Below are positions 1 to 4,933 of a DNA stretch of 5,877 nucleotides, piece after piece. This stretch comes from Mariprofundus sp. (GTDB taxonomy: Bacteria; Pseudomonadota; Zetaproteobacteria; Mariprofundales; Mariprofundaceae): positions 1 through 5,877 of the forward strand of contig JAUZQH010000039.1 in the NCBI GenBank assembly GCA_030951065.1, given 5' to 3'. The notes beneath the pieces are model-generated. The model searched no databases, was not told where the DNA came from, and saw only the letters and a list, made by a program, of their open reading frames with translations. The stretch's first letter is position 1, and every line of letters begins with the position of its first letter. The translations under genes and the position numbers were made by a program.

Positions 1-345
1 GATCTGGGCATAATGTTTTACATTGGCAGAGGTGGGTACGGCAACGACGAGTTCGGACAGATAGGCTTCACCGCCGATTGCATCCAGTTCGTTGCGGCGT
101 TCAAGCTGATCCTTGATGGTCAGCGCATCAACAGGCTGGCCCTTGGAGGCCAGTTCATTGATGACATAGAAAATACGTGCATTGGCTTCAACATAGAAGT
201 GCTCGGGTTGCAGCGAACCTTCAAGCCTTTCCAGCGCTTCTGCATCGAGCATGATTCCCCCGAGCACTGCCCTTTCCGCATCATGGGCGTGGGGCGGGAT
301 ACGCTCTCTGAGCGTATCAGTGCGCAGGGGAATCAGTTGACTCAA
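1..345 (-). CDS. dnaB: Replicative DNA helicase DnaB, N-terminal part (3' end outside window)
   Basis: DnaB is the hexameric ATP-driven helicase that opens the replication fork and recruits primase. Only the N-terminal domain is visible: about 115 codons running off the low-coordinate end. Reading the minus strand gives IPPHAHDAERAVLGGIML, then PEHFY, ALTIKDQLERR, IGGEAYLSEL and TSANVKHYA, which match the conserved DnaB N-terminal (primase-interacting) domain (PPHS.EAE..VLGG.ML...DFY). The Walker ATPase core lies beyond the window. There is no ATG upstream of the conserved block. TTG at 345-343 is the best start, giving a product beginning MSQLIPLRTDTLRERIPPH. It has only a weak GAG (357-355) as ribosome-binding site, so an ATT at 360 overlapping the rplI stop cannot be excluded. 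It lies 10 bases after rplI, so co-transcription is likely. Identity is firm; the start is uncertain. Confidence 0.92.
   Translation of the reverse strand, partial: MSQLIPLRTDTLRERIPPHAHDAERAVLGGIMLDAEALERLEGSLQPEHFYVEANARIFYVINELASKGQPVDALTIKDQLERRNELDAIGGEAYLSELVVAVPTSANVKHYAQI
298..318 (-). repeat. Perfect 9-bp inverted repeat (hairpin) in the 5' codons of dnaB
   Basis: GATACGCTC and GAGCGTATC flank a 3-base centre, a perfect 9-bp stem with a triloop. It begins 27 bases inside the probable dnaB start and covers codons for DTLRERI, in the poorly conserved segment before the helicase N-terminal domain. It could be an mRNA hairpin affecting dnaB translation or processing of the rplI-dnaB transcript, or a DNA operator. 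No U-tract follows, so it is not an intrinsic terminator. Function is inference. Confidence 0.6.
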
Positions 346-355
346 TAGGGGCGAC

Positions 356-805
356 TCAATGTTGCTCGGACGTGACCGTAATGCTCAGCGTTGCAGTAAC
401 ATCCGGATGCAGACGCACGCGGAAAGTATGATTGCCTACTTCCTTGATATGCTCATCCTGCAGAATATTACGGCGTTCTACTGCGAAACCATTGTCCTTG
501 AGCAGTGCAGCCAGCTCGGGGGCTCCGACTGAACCGTACAGGTGTTTGCCGTCGGAGGTGGCCAATACCACTTCCAGTGTCAGCCCTTCAAGCTTGGCCG
601 CTTCAGCCTCGGCTGCAGCCAGAACTTCAGCCTGCTTGCTTTCCAGCAGTGCACGGCGGCGTTCGAACACCTTGCGGTTGCCTGCATCGGCAACTGCAGC
701 TTTGCCCTGTGGCAGCAAGAAATTGCGACCATAACCCGGACGTACATTCACTTCATCGCCAACGTTGCCTAAACCTTCAACACGTTCCAAAAGAATCAAT
801 TGCAT
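356..805 (-). CDS. rplI: 50S ribosomal protein bL9
   Basis: bL9 binds 23S rRNA at the base of the L1 stalk and projects from the large subunit as a long helix linking two globular domains. The product is 149 residues, the same length as the E. coli protein. The N-terminal rRNA-binding domain shows the L9 signature from residue 13 to about 37 (GNVGDEVNV, PGYGRNFLLPQGKA). It is followed by an Ala/Glu/Lys-rich connecting helix at about residues 41-75. The C-terminal domain begins near GKHLYGSVGAPEL and ends with RVRLHPDV. The ATG at 805-803 is preceded by GGAGG (817-813) at 7 bases; that site is made by the last codons of the upstream membrane-protein gene. It is 3 bases from that gene and 10 bases before dnaB. 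Confidence 0.97.
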   Translation of the reverse strand: MQLILLERVEGLGNVGDEVNVRPGYGRNFLLPQGKAAVADAGNRKVFERRRALLESKQAEVLAAAEAEAAKLEGLTLEVVLATSDGKHLYGSVGAPELAALLKDNGFAVERRNILQDEHIKEVGNHTFRVRLHPDVTATLSITVTSEQH

Positions 806-808
806 TGT

Positions 809-1816
809 TTATCCTCCAACTGCCGGAATATTCCGGCGATAATCAAACCAAATATCCATCAGGCCGATGATCACAAACGGTATGATCAATATGGACCAGA
901 TGATTAACATAAAATACATCATGGCGATTGAAAGCAGCATACCTTTTGCTTTCAACCAACTGTGCCCTACAGCAACACCCTGTGCCGCCAGTAAACCACC
1001 AATCAGTATAGCGGCATTCACAGCAATATAGTGCAACTCACCGGAGCCCAGATTTATCAGCACCATCAACACCAGAAACAAATATGCCACCGGTTTGCCA
1101 AATCCCAGACTCAATAAACTGGTTGCTTCACCCTGATAAAAACCATACCTGCGTGCAAAATTCCTGGCAAAAACCACATCGCCCCACCAGGTAAACCACA
1201 TACCCAGCGCCATCAGGCCGGGCAGAATTTCTACCATCATCTGACGCGACTGTTCAAGCATTTGCATCGCTTCAGGTTCGCCTGCCGGCATTTGCTGCTC
1301 GACGCCGGTAAACATCGGCGCCAACATCGCATCCATCAGCCCACGTATGCCTGTATCCTGCATGGCGGCGGCAATGGCTAATCCGATCAGCGTCAAAGCA
1401 CCCAGCCCGAAAGCCATATATTGGGCGCTCCGACGTACGCCATCGACGCGCACCAACAAGGATGCGCCCAGTATCGGTATCAGTCCATAAAGCACAAATA
1501 CCACCAGACCCGGCAGCAACGCGAAGCCTGTAATCAAGCTGACAGCTACTGCGGCCAGTGCTGCTACATGAGTGGCAAATAACAGCCCGCCGCCAAAAGT
1601 GACCAGTGCAATCAGTGCCGGTGCCAGTATATGCAGCGACAAGCCGGCCGTAGTCAGCAGCATGGCAACAAATCCGGGCATGCCATCGCTTAGCGCAGGC
1701 AGCCAGACGGCGCTCATCAGCATGACCAGCATCAACGTTGCACATGGCAGGCGGTGCGTCAGCACATAGCTGATCGCAGCCGGCATCGTTTGCGGTGCGG
1801 GTGTCTGATCCTGCAT
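809..1816 (-). CDS. DUF2232 family integral membrane protein
   Basis: A 335-residue, strongly hydrophobic protein, probably in the inner membrane. About eight membrane segments can be seen, roughly at residues 24-43, 47-70, 72-97, 102-124, 133-150, 197-212, 240-258 and 263-283, with a long hydrophobic stretch at 290-322. A polar loop rich in Met, Glu and Gln lies at about 165-195. The C-terminus GLMDIWFDYRRN is typical of the DUF2232 (YybS-like) family as I recall it. Genes of this family commonly sit between rpsR and rplI in Pseudomonas-like genomes; the biochemical role is not known to me. The ATG at 1816 lies 39 bases after rpsR with only a weak ribosome-binding site. An alternative ATG at codon 11 is no better. 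Assignment rests on family memory, topology and synteny. Confidence 0.85.
   Translation of the reverse strand: MQDQTPAPQTMPAAISYVLTHRLPCATLMLVMLMSAVWLPALSDGMPGFVAMLLTTAGLSLHILAPALIALVTFGGGLLFATHVAALAAVAVSLITGFALLPGLVVFVLYGLIPILGASLLVRVDGVRRSAQYMAFGLGALTLIGLAIAAAMQDTGIRGLMDAMLAPMFTGVEQQMPAGEPEAMQMLEQSRQMMVEILPGLMALGMWFTWWGDVVFARNFARRYGFYQGEATSLLSLGFGKPVAYLFLVLMVLINLGSGELHYIAVNAAILIGGLLAAQGVAVGHSWLKAKGMLLSIAMMYFMLIIWSILIIPFVIIGLMDIWFDYRRNIPAVGG
813..817 (-). promoter_or_regulatory. rplI ribosome-binding site inside the preceding gene
   Basis: GGAGG sits 7 bases before the rplI ATG and is formed by the final GGA GGA (Gly-Gly) codons of the DUF2232 gene, whose TAA follows directly. The terminating ribosome therefore covers the rplI initiation site, which suggests translational coupling. 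Confidence 0.8.
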
Positions 1817-1855
1817 CAGATCAGTCTACCACTGAGTACCGTGAATAATCCGCAA

Positions 1856-2182
1856 TCAGTCGTGATGCAGCGGTGTGAACGGTACCAGAGCCAGCACGCG
1901 GGCGCGTTTAATGGCAGTGGTCAGAAAACGCTGATGCTTGGAACAGGTTCCGGTCACGCGTGAAGGCAGGATTTTGTAACGTTCGGTAATAAAACCACGC
2001 AGCAAATCCGGATCTTTATGATCAATCGCTATGCTGGTATCGGCACAGAATTTGCAAAATTTGCGACGGCGCTGAAAACGACCACGTGGTGCACCACGCT
2101 GCGGGCGTTCACTGCGTTGCGGGCGGCTGCCTTGTGGGCGATCACTTTGAGCCGGTGCGGCTGTTTTTACTTCTTCACTCAT
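1856..2182 (-). CDS. rpsR: 30S ribosomal protein bS18 with long N-terminal extension
   Basis: bS18 binds with bS6 to 16S rRNA on the small-subunit platform. The conserved core starts near residue 38 (RRRKFCKFC) and includes [16 protein letters not shown] and [14 protein letters not shown]. Total length is 108 residues against 75 in E. coli. The extra N-terminal ~33 residues are Arg/Pro/Gln rich, with repeated RPQ units (DRPQ, SRPQ, ERPQ). Cys43, Cys46 and Cys80 plus His83 form a CxxC...CxxH set typical of zinc-binding bS18, unlike the E. coli form. Two adjacent ATGs are possible. The second (2182) is preferred because it lies 6 bases from GAGGAG (2194-2189), against 3 bases for ATG 2185. It follows priB by 49 bases. 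Confidence 0.96.
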   Translation of the reverse strand: MSEEVKTAAPAQSDRPQGSRPQRSERPQRGAPRGRFQRRRKFCKFCADTSIAIDHKDPDLLRGFITERYKILPSRVTGTCSKHQRFLTTAIKRARVLALVPFTPLHHD

Positions 2183-2188
2183 CATTTA

Positions 2189-2194
2189 CTCCTC
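2189..2194 (-). promoter_or_regulatory. rpsR ribosome-binding site deciding between two ATGs
   Basis: GAGGAG lies 6 bases before ATG 2182 and only 3 before ATG 2185. The spacing favours the downstream ATG, so the protein begins MSEEV rather than MMSEEV. Confidence 0.7.
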
Positions 2195-2231
2195 AATCTC
2201 TTTGGGTGTCATTCAGGATGATGCAGCTGGA

Positions 2232-2588
2232 TTACTCACTGGTCTGTTCGTCAGACCGTTCAACAAGCCGGCATGCATTCACCCAGATTTCCACCTGTCC
2301 CCAGCAAGGTTTGTTGTCCCTGCTGTAAAAACGTCTACGCAGACAACCTTCAATCATCACATGGCGACCATCCAGGCCCATCATTGTGTTGACGATGTCA
2401 CCGCTGGCACGCAGCGGCATCGGTTGTTCATCCTGGACGCCGGCCCGAACCGGGCCTAATTCAGGACGATGCGTCATCAGTTCCGCAATCAGTGCCAGAG
2501 AACCATCCGGCATCCAGCGTTTGCGTATATTGCCGAGTTGGCCTGATACGCGGGCGCGATTAAACTCAGGCGCTTGCTTCTGCTCCAT
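2232..2588 (-). CDS. priB: Primosomal replication protein N (PriB)
   Basis: PriB is a small dimeric OB-fold protein, related to single-stranded DNA-binding protein, that joins PriA in restarting stalled forks and loading DnaB. The product is 118 residues (E. coli about 104). The OB-fold pattern is visible: NRARVSGQLG (strand 1), SLALIAELMTHRPEL (strands 2-3), QPMPLRASGDIVN, then GRHVMIEGCLRRRF and GQVEIWVNACRLV (last strands). Sequence is divergent, so the call leans on the fixed position between rpsF and rpsR. The start at 2588 is chosen because AAGGA (2601-2597) lies 8 bases upstream; the frame is open further upstream but ATGs at 2636, 2606 and 2597 lack a ribosome-binding site. It overlaps the end of rpsF by 23 bases in another frame, implying translational coupling. 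Confidence 0.87.
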   Translation of the reverse strand: MEQKQAPEFNRARVSGQLGNIRKRWMPDGSLALIAELMTHRPELGPVRAGVQDEQPMPLRASGDIVNTMMGLDGRHVMIEGCLRRRFYSRDNKPCWGQVEIWVNACRLVERSDEQTSE

Positions 2589-3042
2589 CAGTTTCATCCT
2601 TGGCATCAGTTGTTGCTTCGGCATCCGGTGCTTCAACTACAGGGGCAGTCTCTTCAGCCGCCGGCGCAGCCTCATCAGCAGCTTTCTTTTCAGCCGCTTC
2701 TTCTTCACGTTTGGCTGCAGCCTGGGCACGGCGTAACAACGGAGATGGTTTATCGGACAGTTCGGTCAGCCGGGTAGTCAGGGAGCGAATAATACGTTCC
2801 TCCAGACTGATGGCATGTTCAAGCGTGTTGATGGCTTCGGCATTGCCGTCGGTGACCAGCAGGATGTAATTGCCACGTTTGCGGTTGGCAATGGAATAAG
2901 CCAACGGACGTGAACCCCAGTTTTCGCGTTTAACAATGCGACCGCCGACTTTTTCAACTTTGGCGATCAGATTATCGGTCAGTGCTTCGGTGTTTTCCTG
3001 AGAGATGTCAGGGTTAACGATAAAAATAGTTTCGTAATACAA
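2566..3042 (-). CDS. rpsF: 30S ribosomal protein bS6 with long acidic/Ala-rich tail
   Basis: bS6 pairs with bS18 on the platform of the small subunit. The ferredoxin-like core covers residues 1 to about 98: YYETIFIVNPD at the start, GGRIVKRENWGSRPLAY in the middle, then KRGNYILLVTDG. The remaining ~60 residues are a low-complexity Ala/Glu/Asp/Lys tail, making 158 residues against about 131-135 in E. coli. The start is TTG (3042-3040): no ATG or GTG lies between it and an in-frame TAA eight codons upstream, and GGAG (3052-3049) sits 6 bases before it. First gene of the operon; its tail codons also hold the priB ribosome-binding site and start. The leader suggests autoregulation (see 3072-3100). 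Confidence 0.97.
   Translation of the reverse strand: MYYETIFIVNPDISQENTEALTDNLIAKVEKVGGRIVKRENWGSRPLAYSIANRKRGNYILLVTDGNAEAINTLEHAISLEERIIRSLTTRLTELSDKPSPLLRRAQAAAKREEEAAEKKAADEAAPAAEETAPVVEAPDAEATTDAKDETDGAEASA
2597..2601 (-). promoter_or_regulatory. priB ribosome-binding site within rpsF
   Basis: AAGGA, 8 bases before ATG 2588, lies inside the codons for the acidic bS6 tail (…DAKDETDG…). It selects the 118-residue PriB over longer frames. Confidence 0.7.
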
Positions 3043-3048
3043 ACGGCG

Positions 3049-3055
3049 CTCCTTT
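3049..3055 (-). promoter_or_regulatory. rpsF ribosome-binding site (TTG start)
   Basis: AAAGGAG with 6 bases to TTG 3042. It is a near-ideal site that compensates for the weak start codon. Its GGAGC can pair with GCUCC at 3100-3096 of the leader. Confidence 0.85.
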
Positions 3056-3071
3056 CGGTGTACTTACGTAC

Positions 3072-3100
3072 GCCCCGGTACGATCAAGCGCGTCCGGAGC
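3072..3100 (-). promoter_or_regulatory. Structured rpsF leader, candidate bS6:bS18 autoregulatory element
   Basis: Seen on the transcribed strand: GCTCCGG (3100-3094) pairs with CCGGGGC (3078-3072), seven pairs including one G-U. It continues as ACG (3093-3091) with CGT (3082-3080), leaving one bulged A (3079) and an 8-base loop. The alternative pairing GCTCC (3100-3096) with GGAGC (3052-3048) would bury the rpsF ribosome-binding site around a small CGTAC/GTACG hairpin (3082-3067). The two folds exclude each other. In other bacteria the bS6:bS18 complex binds an rpsF leader RNA and represses translation; I infer a similar role but could not confirm the consensus motif. Confidence 0.5.
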
Positions 3101-3138
3101 AAGGTATGTATCTGCCAGTTTCCTGTACAGAGCGGCGC

Positions 3139-3166
3139 ATGATATGCAGTAAAACAATGAATGCAA
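3139..3166 (-). promoter_or_regulatory. Probable sigma-70 promoter of the rpsF operon
   Basis: A -10 element TATCAT (3144-3139, five of six consensus bases) lies 16 bases after TTGCAT (3166-3161, TTG conserved). Transcription would start near 3132, giving a leader of about 90 bases. The bases after the -10 are GCGCCGC, a GC-rich discriminator as found at stringently controlled ribosomal promoters. An 8-bp palindrome CTGTACAG (3130-3123) falls just after the predicted start. No other good promoter was seen between 3205 and 3043. Confidence 0.5.
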
Positions 3167-3205
3167 GTGATGTGATGATTGAGATGTAAGAAGGTTGATG
3201 AACCA

Positions 3206-3334
3206 TTACTCAATACTCCTATAATGGATTACCCTATCCTGTCCTTGATCTTGTGAATGACTCAGTGCCTTGTCAGCCATATCAAGCAGTTTCTTGATAT
3301 CTGCCGGAAGGTCGTTTTTATTGTTGTTTATCAC
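3206..3334 (-). CDS. Small 42-residue protein of unknown function, overlapping the lipoprotein stop
   Basis: A GTG at 3334-3332 shares the bases GTGA with the stop of the preceding lipoprotein gene and opens a 42-codon frame ending TAA at 3206. The product reads MINNNKNDLPADIKKLLDMADKA in its first half, then a polar tail HSQDQGQDRVIHYRSIE. The first half looks like a short amphipathic helix (ADIKKLLDMADKAL). There is no signal peptide, membrane segment or cysteine. The only upstream purine-rich sequence, AAAGA, abuts the GTG, so expression would depend on coupling to the lipoprotein gene. I do not recognise a family. It might instead be untranslated sequence upstream of the rpsF promoter. 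Confidence 0.45.
   Translation of the reverse strand: MINNNKNDLPADIKKLLDMADKALSHSQDQGQDRVIHYRSIE
3279..3300. repeat. 8-bp inverted repeat ATATCAAG-N6-CTTGATAT
   Basis: A perfect 8-bp palindrome with a 6-base centre, inside the 42-codon frame and about 115 bases upstream of the rpsF -35. A further CTTGAT lies at 3244-3249. It could be an operator, but a repeat of this size is expected by chance about once in a window this long. Confidence 0.35.
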
Positions 3335-3513
3335 TCTTTATAGTTGCCCAGCAGGCAGTGTTTGGTGAATGTGCCGGCATCATCGGCAGTCCATTCGCCT
3401 TTGGGTTTTTGTTTCATGGCATCACACCACGCTTTTGTGCCGGGTTCCGCCGAGCAAGCGGAAAAAGAGAGTGCAATCAGTAATGCAAAAGTCGTAACCA
3501 GTATTTTTTTCAT
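3331..3513 (-). CDS. DUF3012-type small lipoprotein
   Basis: A 60-residue protein with a lipoprotein signal peptide: basic MKK, a hydrophobic stretch (ILVTTFALLIALSF) and the lipobox-like SFSAC. Cys20 is the likely lipidated residue, although Phe at -3 is not the commonest choice. The mature part of about 41 residues has the pattern KAWCDAMKQKPKGEWTADDA...KHC, which I recall as the DUF3012 family of gammaproteobacterial lipoproteins. Cys30 and Cys53 could form a disulphide in the periplasm. Function is unknown. ATG 3513 follows AAGGAG (3524-3519) at 5 bases. It lies 85 bases after the dehydrogenase; no convincing promoter or terminator was seen in that gap. Confidence 0.88.
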   Translation of the reverse strand: MKKILVTTFALLIALSFSACSAEPGTKAWCDAMKQKPKGEWTADDAGTFTKHCLLGNYKE

Positions 3514-3598
3514 ATTGACTCCTTCTGATCAGGCCCACTCTGACTGATCCCGCCTATACTGTGAACCATCAAGCCCCAGGCATTGTGACAGTGGAGAG

Positions 3599-4780
3599 TT
3601 ATAATCTGGATTGAATCAGCTCTCCGGTTTCTGCATCAGTCAGGGTCACCGGGTTGGTTTTCATGCTGCCGCTGCTGGCGTGGGCAATGAGCACCGGAAT
3701 ATCGTCTTCAGTGATGCCGTAATCAGACAATAACGGCATATGGAATTCGGTTGTCCATTGCTCAAGCAGGGTCAGTAGCTGTTGCCTGGCTGCTTCATCA
3801 CCCAGACTGTGATCATTACTCATGATACGACCGGCCTCGGCATATTTGAACAGACCGATGTTATCCGGTTCTCGGGATTGCATGGCTTCAATATTCAGGC
3901 GCGTGGCCTCGAACAGCAGACTGCCGCACACTTCACCATGTGGTATCGGGAAACAGGCCCCAATCGGCGAGGCCAGCCCGTGCACGCTACCGAGTCCGGC
4001 ATTGGCCAGGGTGAGCCCGGAGACAGATGAGGCATAAAGCATATCGGCTCGGGCTGACAAATTGGCACCATCGGCAATGGCTGCCGGTAATGAACGGGCG
4101 ACTTTTTGCATACCACTCAAAGCCAGTGCATCAGTCATCGGGCTGGCATGGCGGGACAGATAGGATTCCAGCAGTTGTGTGAAGGCATCCATGCCGCAGG
4201 CGGCGGTTACTTTGGCGGGGCAGGAGAGCGTCAGTTCGGGGTCAAGAATAATGTGCCGGGCCACCAGCTGTTCATGCCGGAACGATTTTTTGAAGCCGTT
4301 TTTGCCAATGACGGAGAGCACGGCATTTTTGCTGGTTTCTCCACCCGTACCTGCTGTCGTCGGCAGGGCGATAAACGGCGTGGATGGTCCGCTGTAGGTT
4401 TTGCCGTGACCCACACCTTCCAGATATTCCATGACCGAATCACCGCTCGGCAACAGGCCGGCAATGGCCTTGGCGGCATCGACCGGACTGCCTCCGCCAA
4501 TAGCGACGACACAATCCGGCGGTGCGGCAGAACATTCGGCCACCGTGTCGTCAACCTGTTGCGGTGACGGCTCACCACTGATGCTGATGCGGTGTAGATC
4601 AAACTGACCTTTAAGTTCATCAAACAGAGCCTGACATAACGGTGAGTTGTCAAAAGAAGCACCGCCCGTGACCAGCAGCACCCGATGTCCATATGGCCGG
4701 ATAATGGAACTCAGTTGCGAGCGTTTTCCAGCCCCGAAGTGAATATGAGGCGTGGCAGCAAAGATGAAAGCGTGTATCAC
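3599..4780 (-). CDS. Iron-containing alcohol dehydrogenase family protein
   Basis: A 393-residue NAD(P)-dependent, metal-dependent (group III) alcohol dehydrogenase, probably cytosolic; its substrate cannot be inferred. The order of motifs is complete: HFGAGKRSQL (14-23), the dinucleotide-binding GGGSPVDAAKA (95-105), TTAGTGGETSKNAV (141-154), GMDAFTQLLESYLS (196-209), NAGLGSVHGLA (260-270) and PHGEVCG (280-286). By alignment with FucO-type enzymes the metal ligands would be Asp198, His267 and His281. The fourth position, usually His, is Gln202, which I recall as a trait of one subgroup (DALTQL...) rather than a defect. The GTG start at 4780 has no ribosome-binding site. It overlaps the stop of the upstream ABM remnant as GTGA, pointing to past translational coupling. 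Confidence 0.93.
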   Translation of the reverse strand: MIHAFIFAATPHIHFGAGKRSQLSSIIRPYGHRVLLVTGGASFDNSPLCQALFDELKGQFDLHRISISGEPSPQQVDDTVAECSAAPPDCVVAIGGGSPVDAAKAIAGLLPSGDSVMEYLEGVGHGKTYSGPSTPFIALPTTAGTGGETSKNAVLSVIGKNGFKKSFRHEQLVARHIILDPELTLSCPAKVTAACGMDAFTQLLESYLSRHASPMTDALALSGMQKVARSLPAAIADGANLSARADMLYASSVSGLTLANAGLGSVHGLASPIGACFPIPHGEVCGSLLFEATRLNIEAMQSREPDNIGLFKYAEAGRIMSNDHSLGDEAARQQLLTLLEQWTTEFHMPLLSDYGITEDDIPVLIAHASSGSMKTNPVTLTDAETGELIQSRL

Positions 4781-4931
4781 GGATGATTGTTTTTGAACAG
4801 GATGGAAGTTTTCATATCGAGGCGGCGGTTGTCCGGCTCCTCAATAGATGATTCGTGGTTGCCTCGACATGCTTCGATAAATGACTCGATGCAATCGGGT
4901 TTACATGTACATGAACAAGGGATGTGTGCAT
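4777..4931 (-). pseudogene. Remnant of an ABM-domain (LsrG-like) monooxygenase gene, frameshifted and internally deleted
   Basis: ABM proteins are ~95-residue ferredoxin-like dimers; LsrG of E. coli acts on phosphorylated AI-2. ATG 4931 reads MHTSLVHVHV, then the frame changes at an A run (4902-4900). Restoring one A continues as KPDCIESFIEACRGNHESS and IEEPDNRRLDM. From memory this parallels the LsrG N-terminus (MHVTLVEINV...FIEVFRQNH...EEGNLRFDV). It then jumps to KTSILFKNNHP and a TGA at 4777. That ending resembles an ABM C-terminus (…T.LF...), so about 45 central codons appear to be missing. As it stands, the frame opened at 4931 stops at 4812 after 39 codons. It begins 2 bases after the kinase and overlaps the dehydrogenase start by 4 bases, which fits a former three-gene operon. 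Confidence 0.72.
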
Positions 4932-4933
4932 AC

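Noticed and set aside
13..348. Plus-strand open frame of 111 codons
   Set aside because: It is antisense to the clear DnaB N-terminal coding sequence and has no recognisable domain; a shadow frame.
432..870. Several plus-strand open frames across rplI
   Set aside because: They lie antisense to bL9, with Ser/Arg/Ala or Cys/Leu-rich composition typical of antisense frames.
2589..2636. Longer PriB starting at ATG 2636
   Set aside because: No ribosome-binding site there, and the extra residues only reflect the other frame of the rpsF tail; ATG 2588 has AAGGA at 8 bases.
3193..3204. GGTT-CATC-AACC hairpin followed by TTCTT as an intrinsic terminator before rpsF
   Set aside because: The stem is only 4 bp and the T-tract is interrupted; too weak to call.
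3527..3549. GATCAG/CTGATC hairpin before the lipoprotein ribosome-binding site as terminator or switch
   Set aside because: Only 6 bp with an 11-base loop, no U-tract, and no competing pairing with the ribosome-binding site.
4106..4692. 153-codon open frames on both strands inside the dehydrogenase gene
   Set aside because: Both overlap complete, motif-rich dehydrogenase coding sequence and show no domain.
4777..4815. Possible leader peptide MKTSILFKNNHP before the dehydrogenase
   Set aside because: It is better explained as the 3' end of the ABM remnant, since the same frame continues upstream with ABM-like sequence; it has no ribosome-binding site of its own at proper spacing.
4790..4925. 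Cysteine-rich small protein (C-x-C-x-C-x3-C) in the kinase/dehydrogenase gap
   Set aside because: The cysteines before the A run arise from reading the out-of-frame part of the ABM remnant, and that frame has no ATG, GTG or TTG start after its upstream stop.
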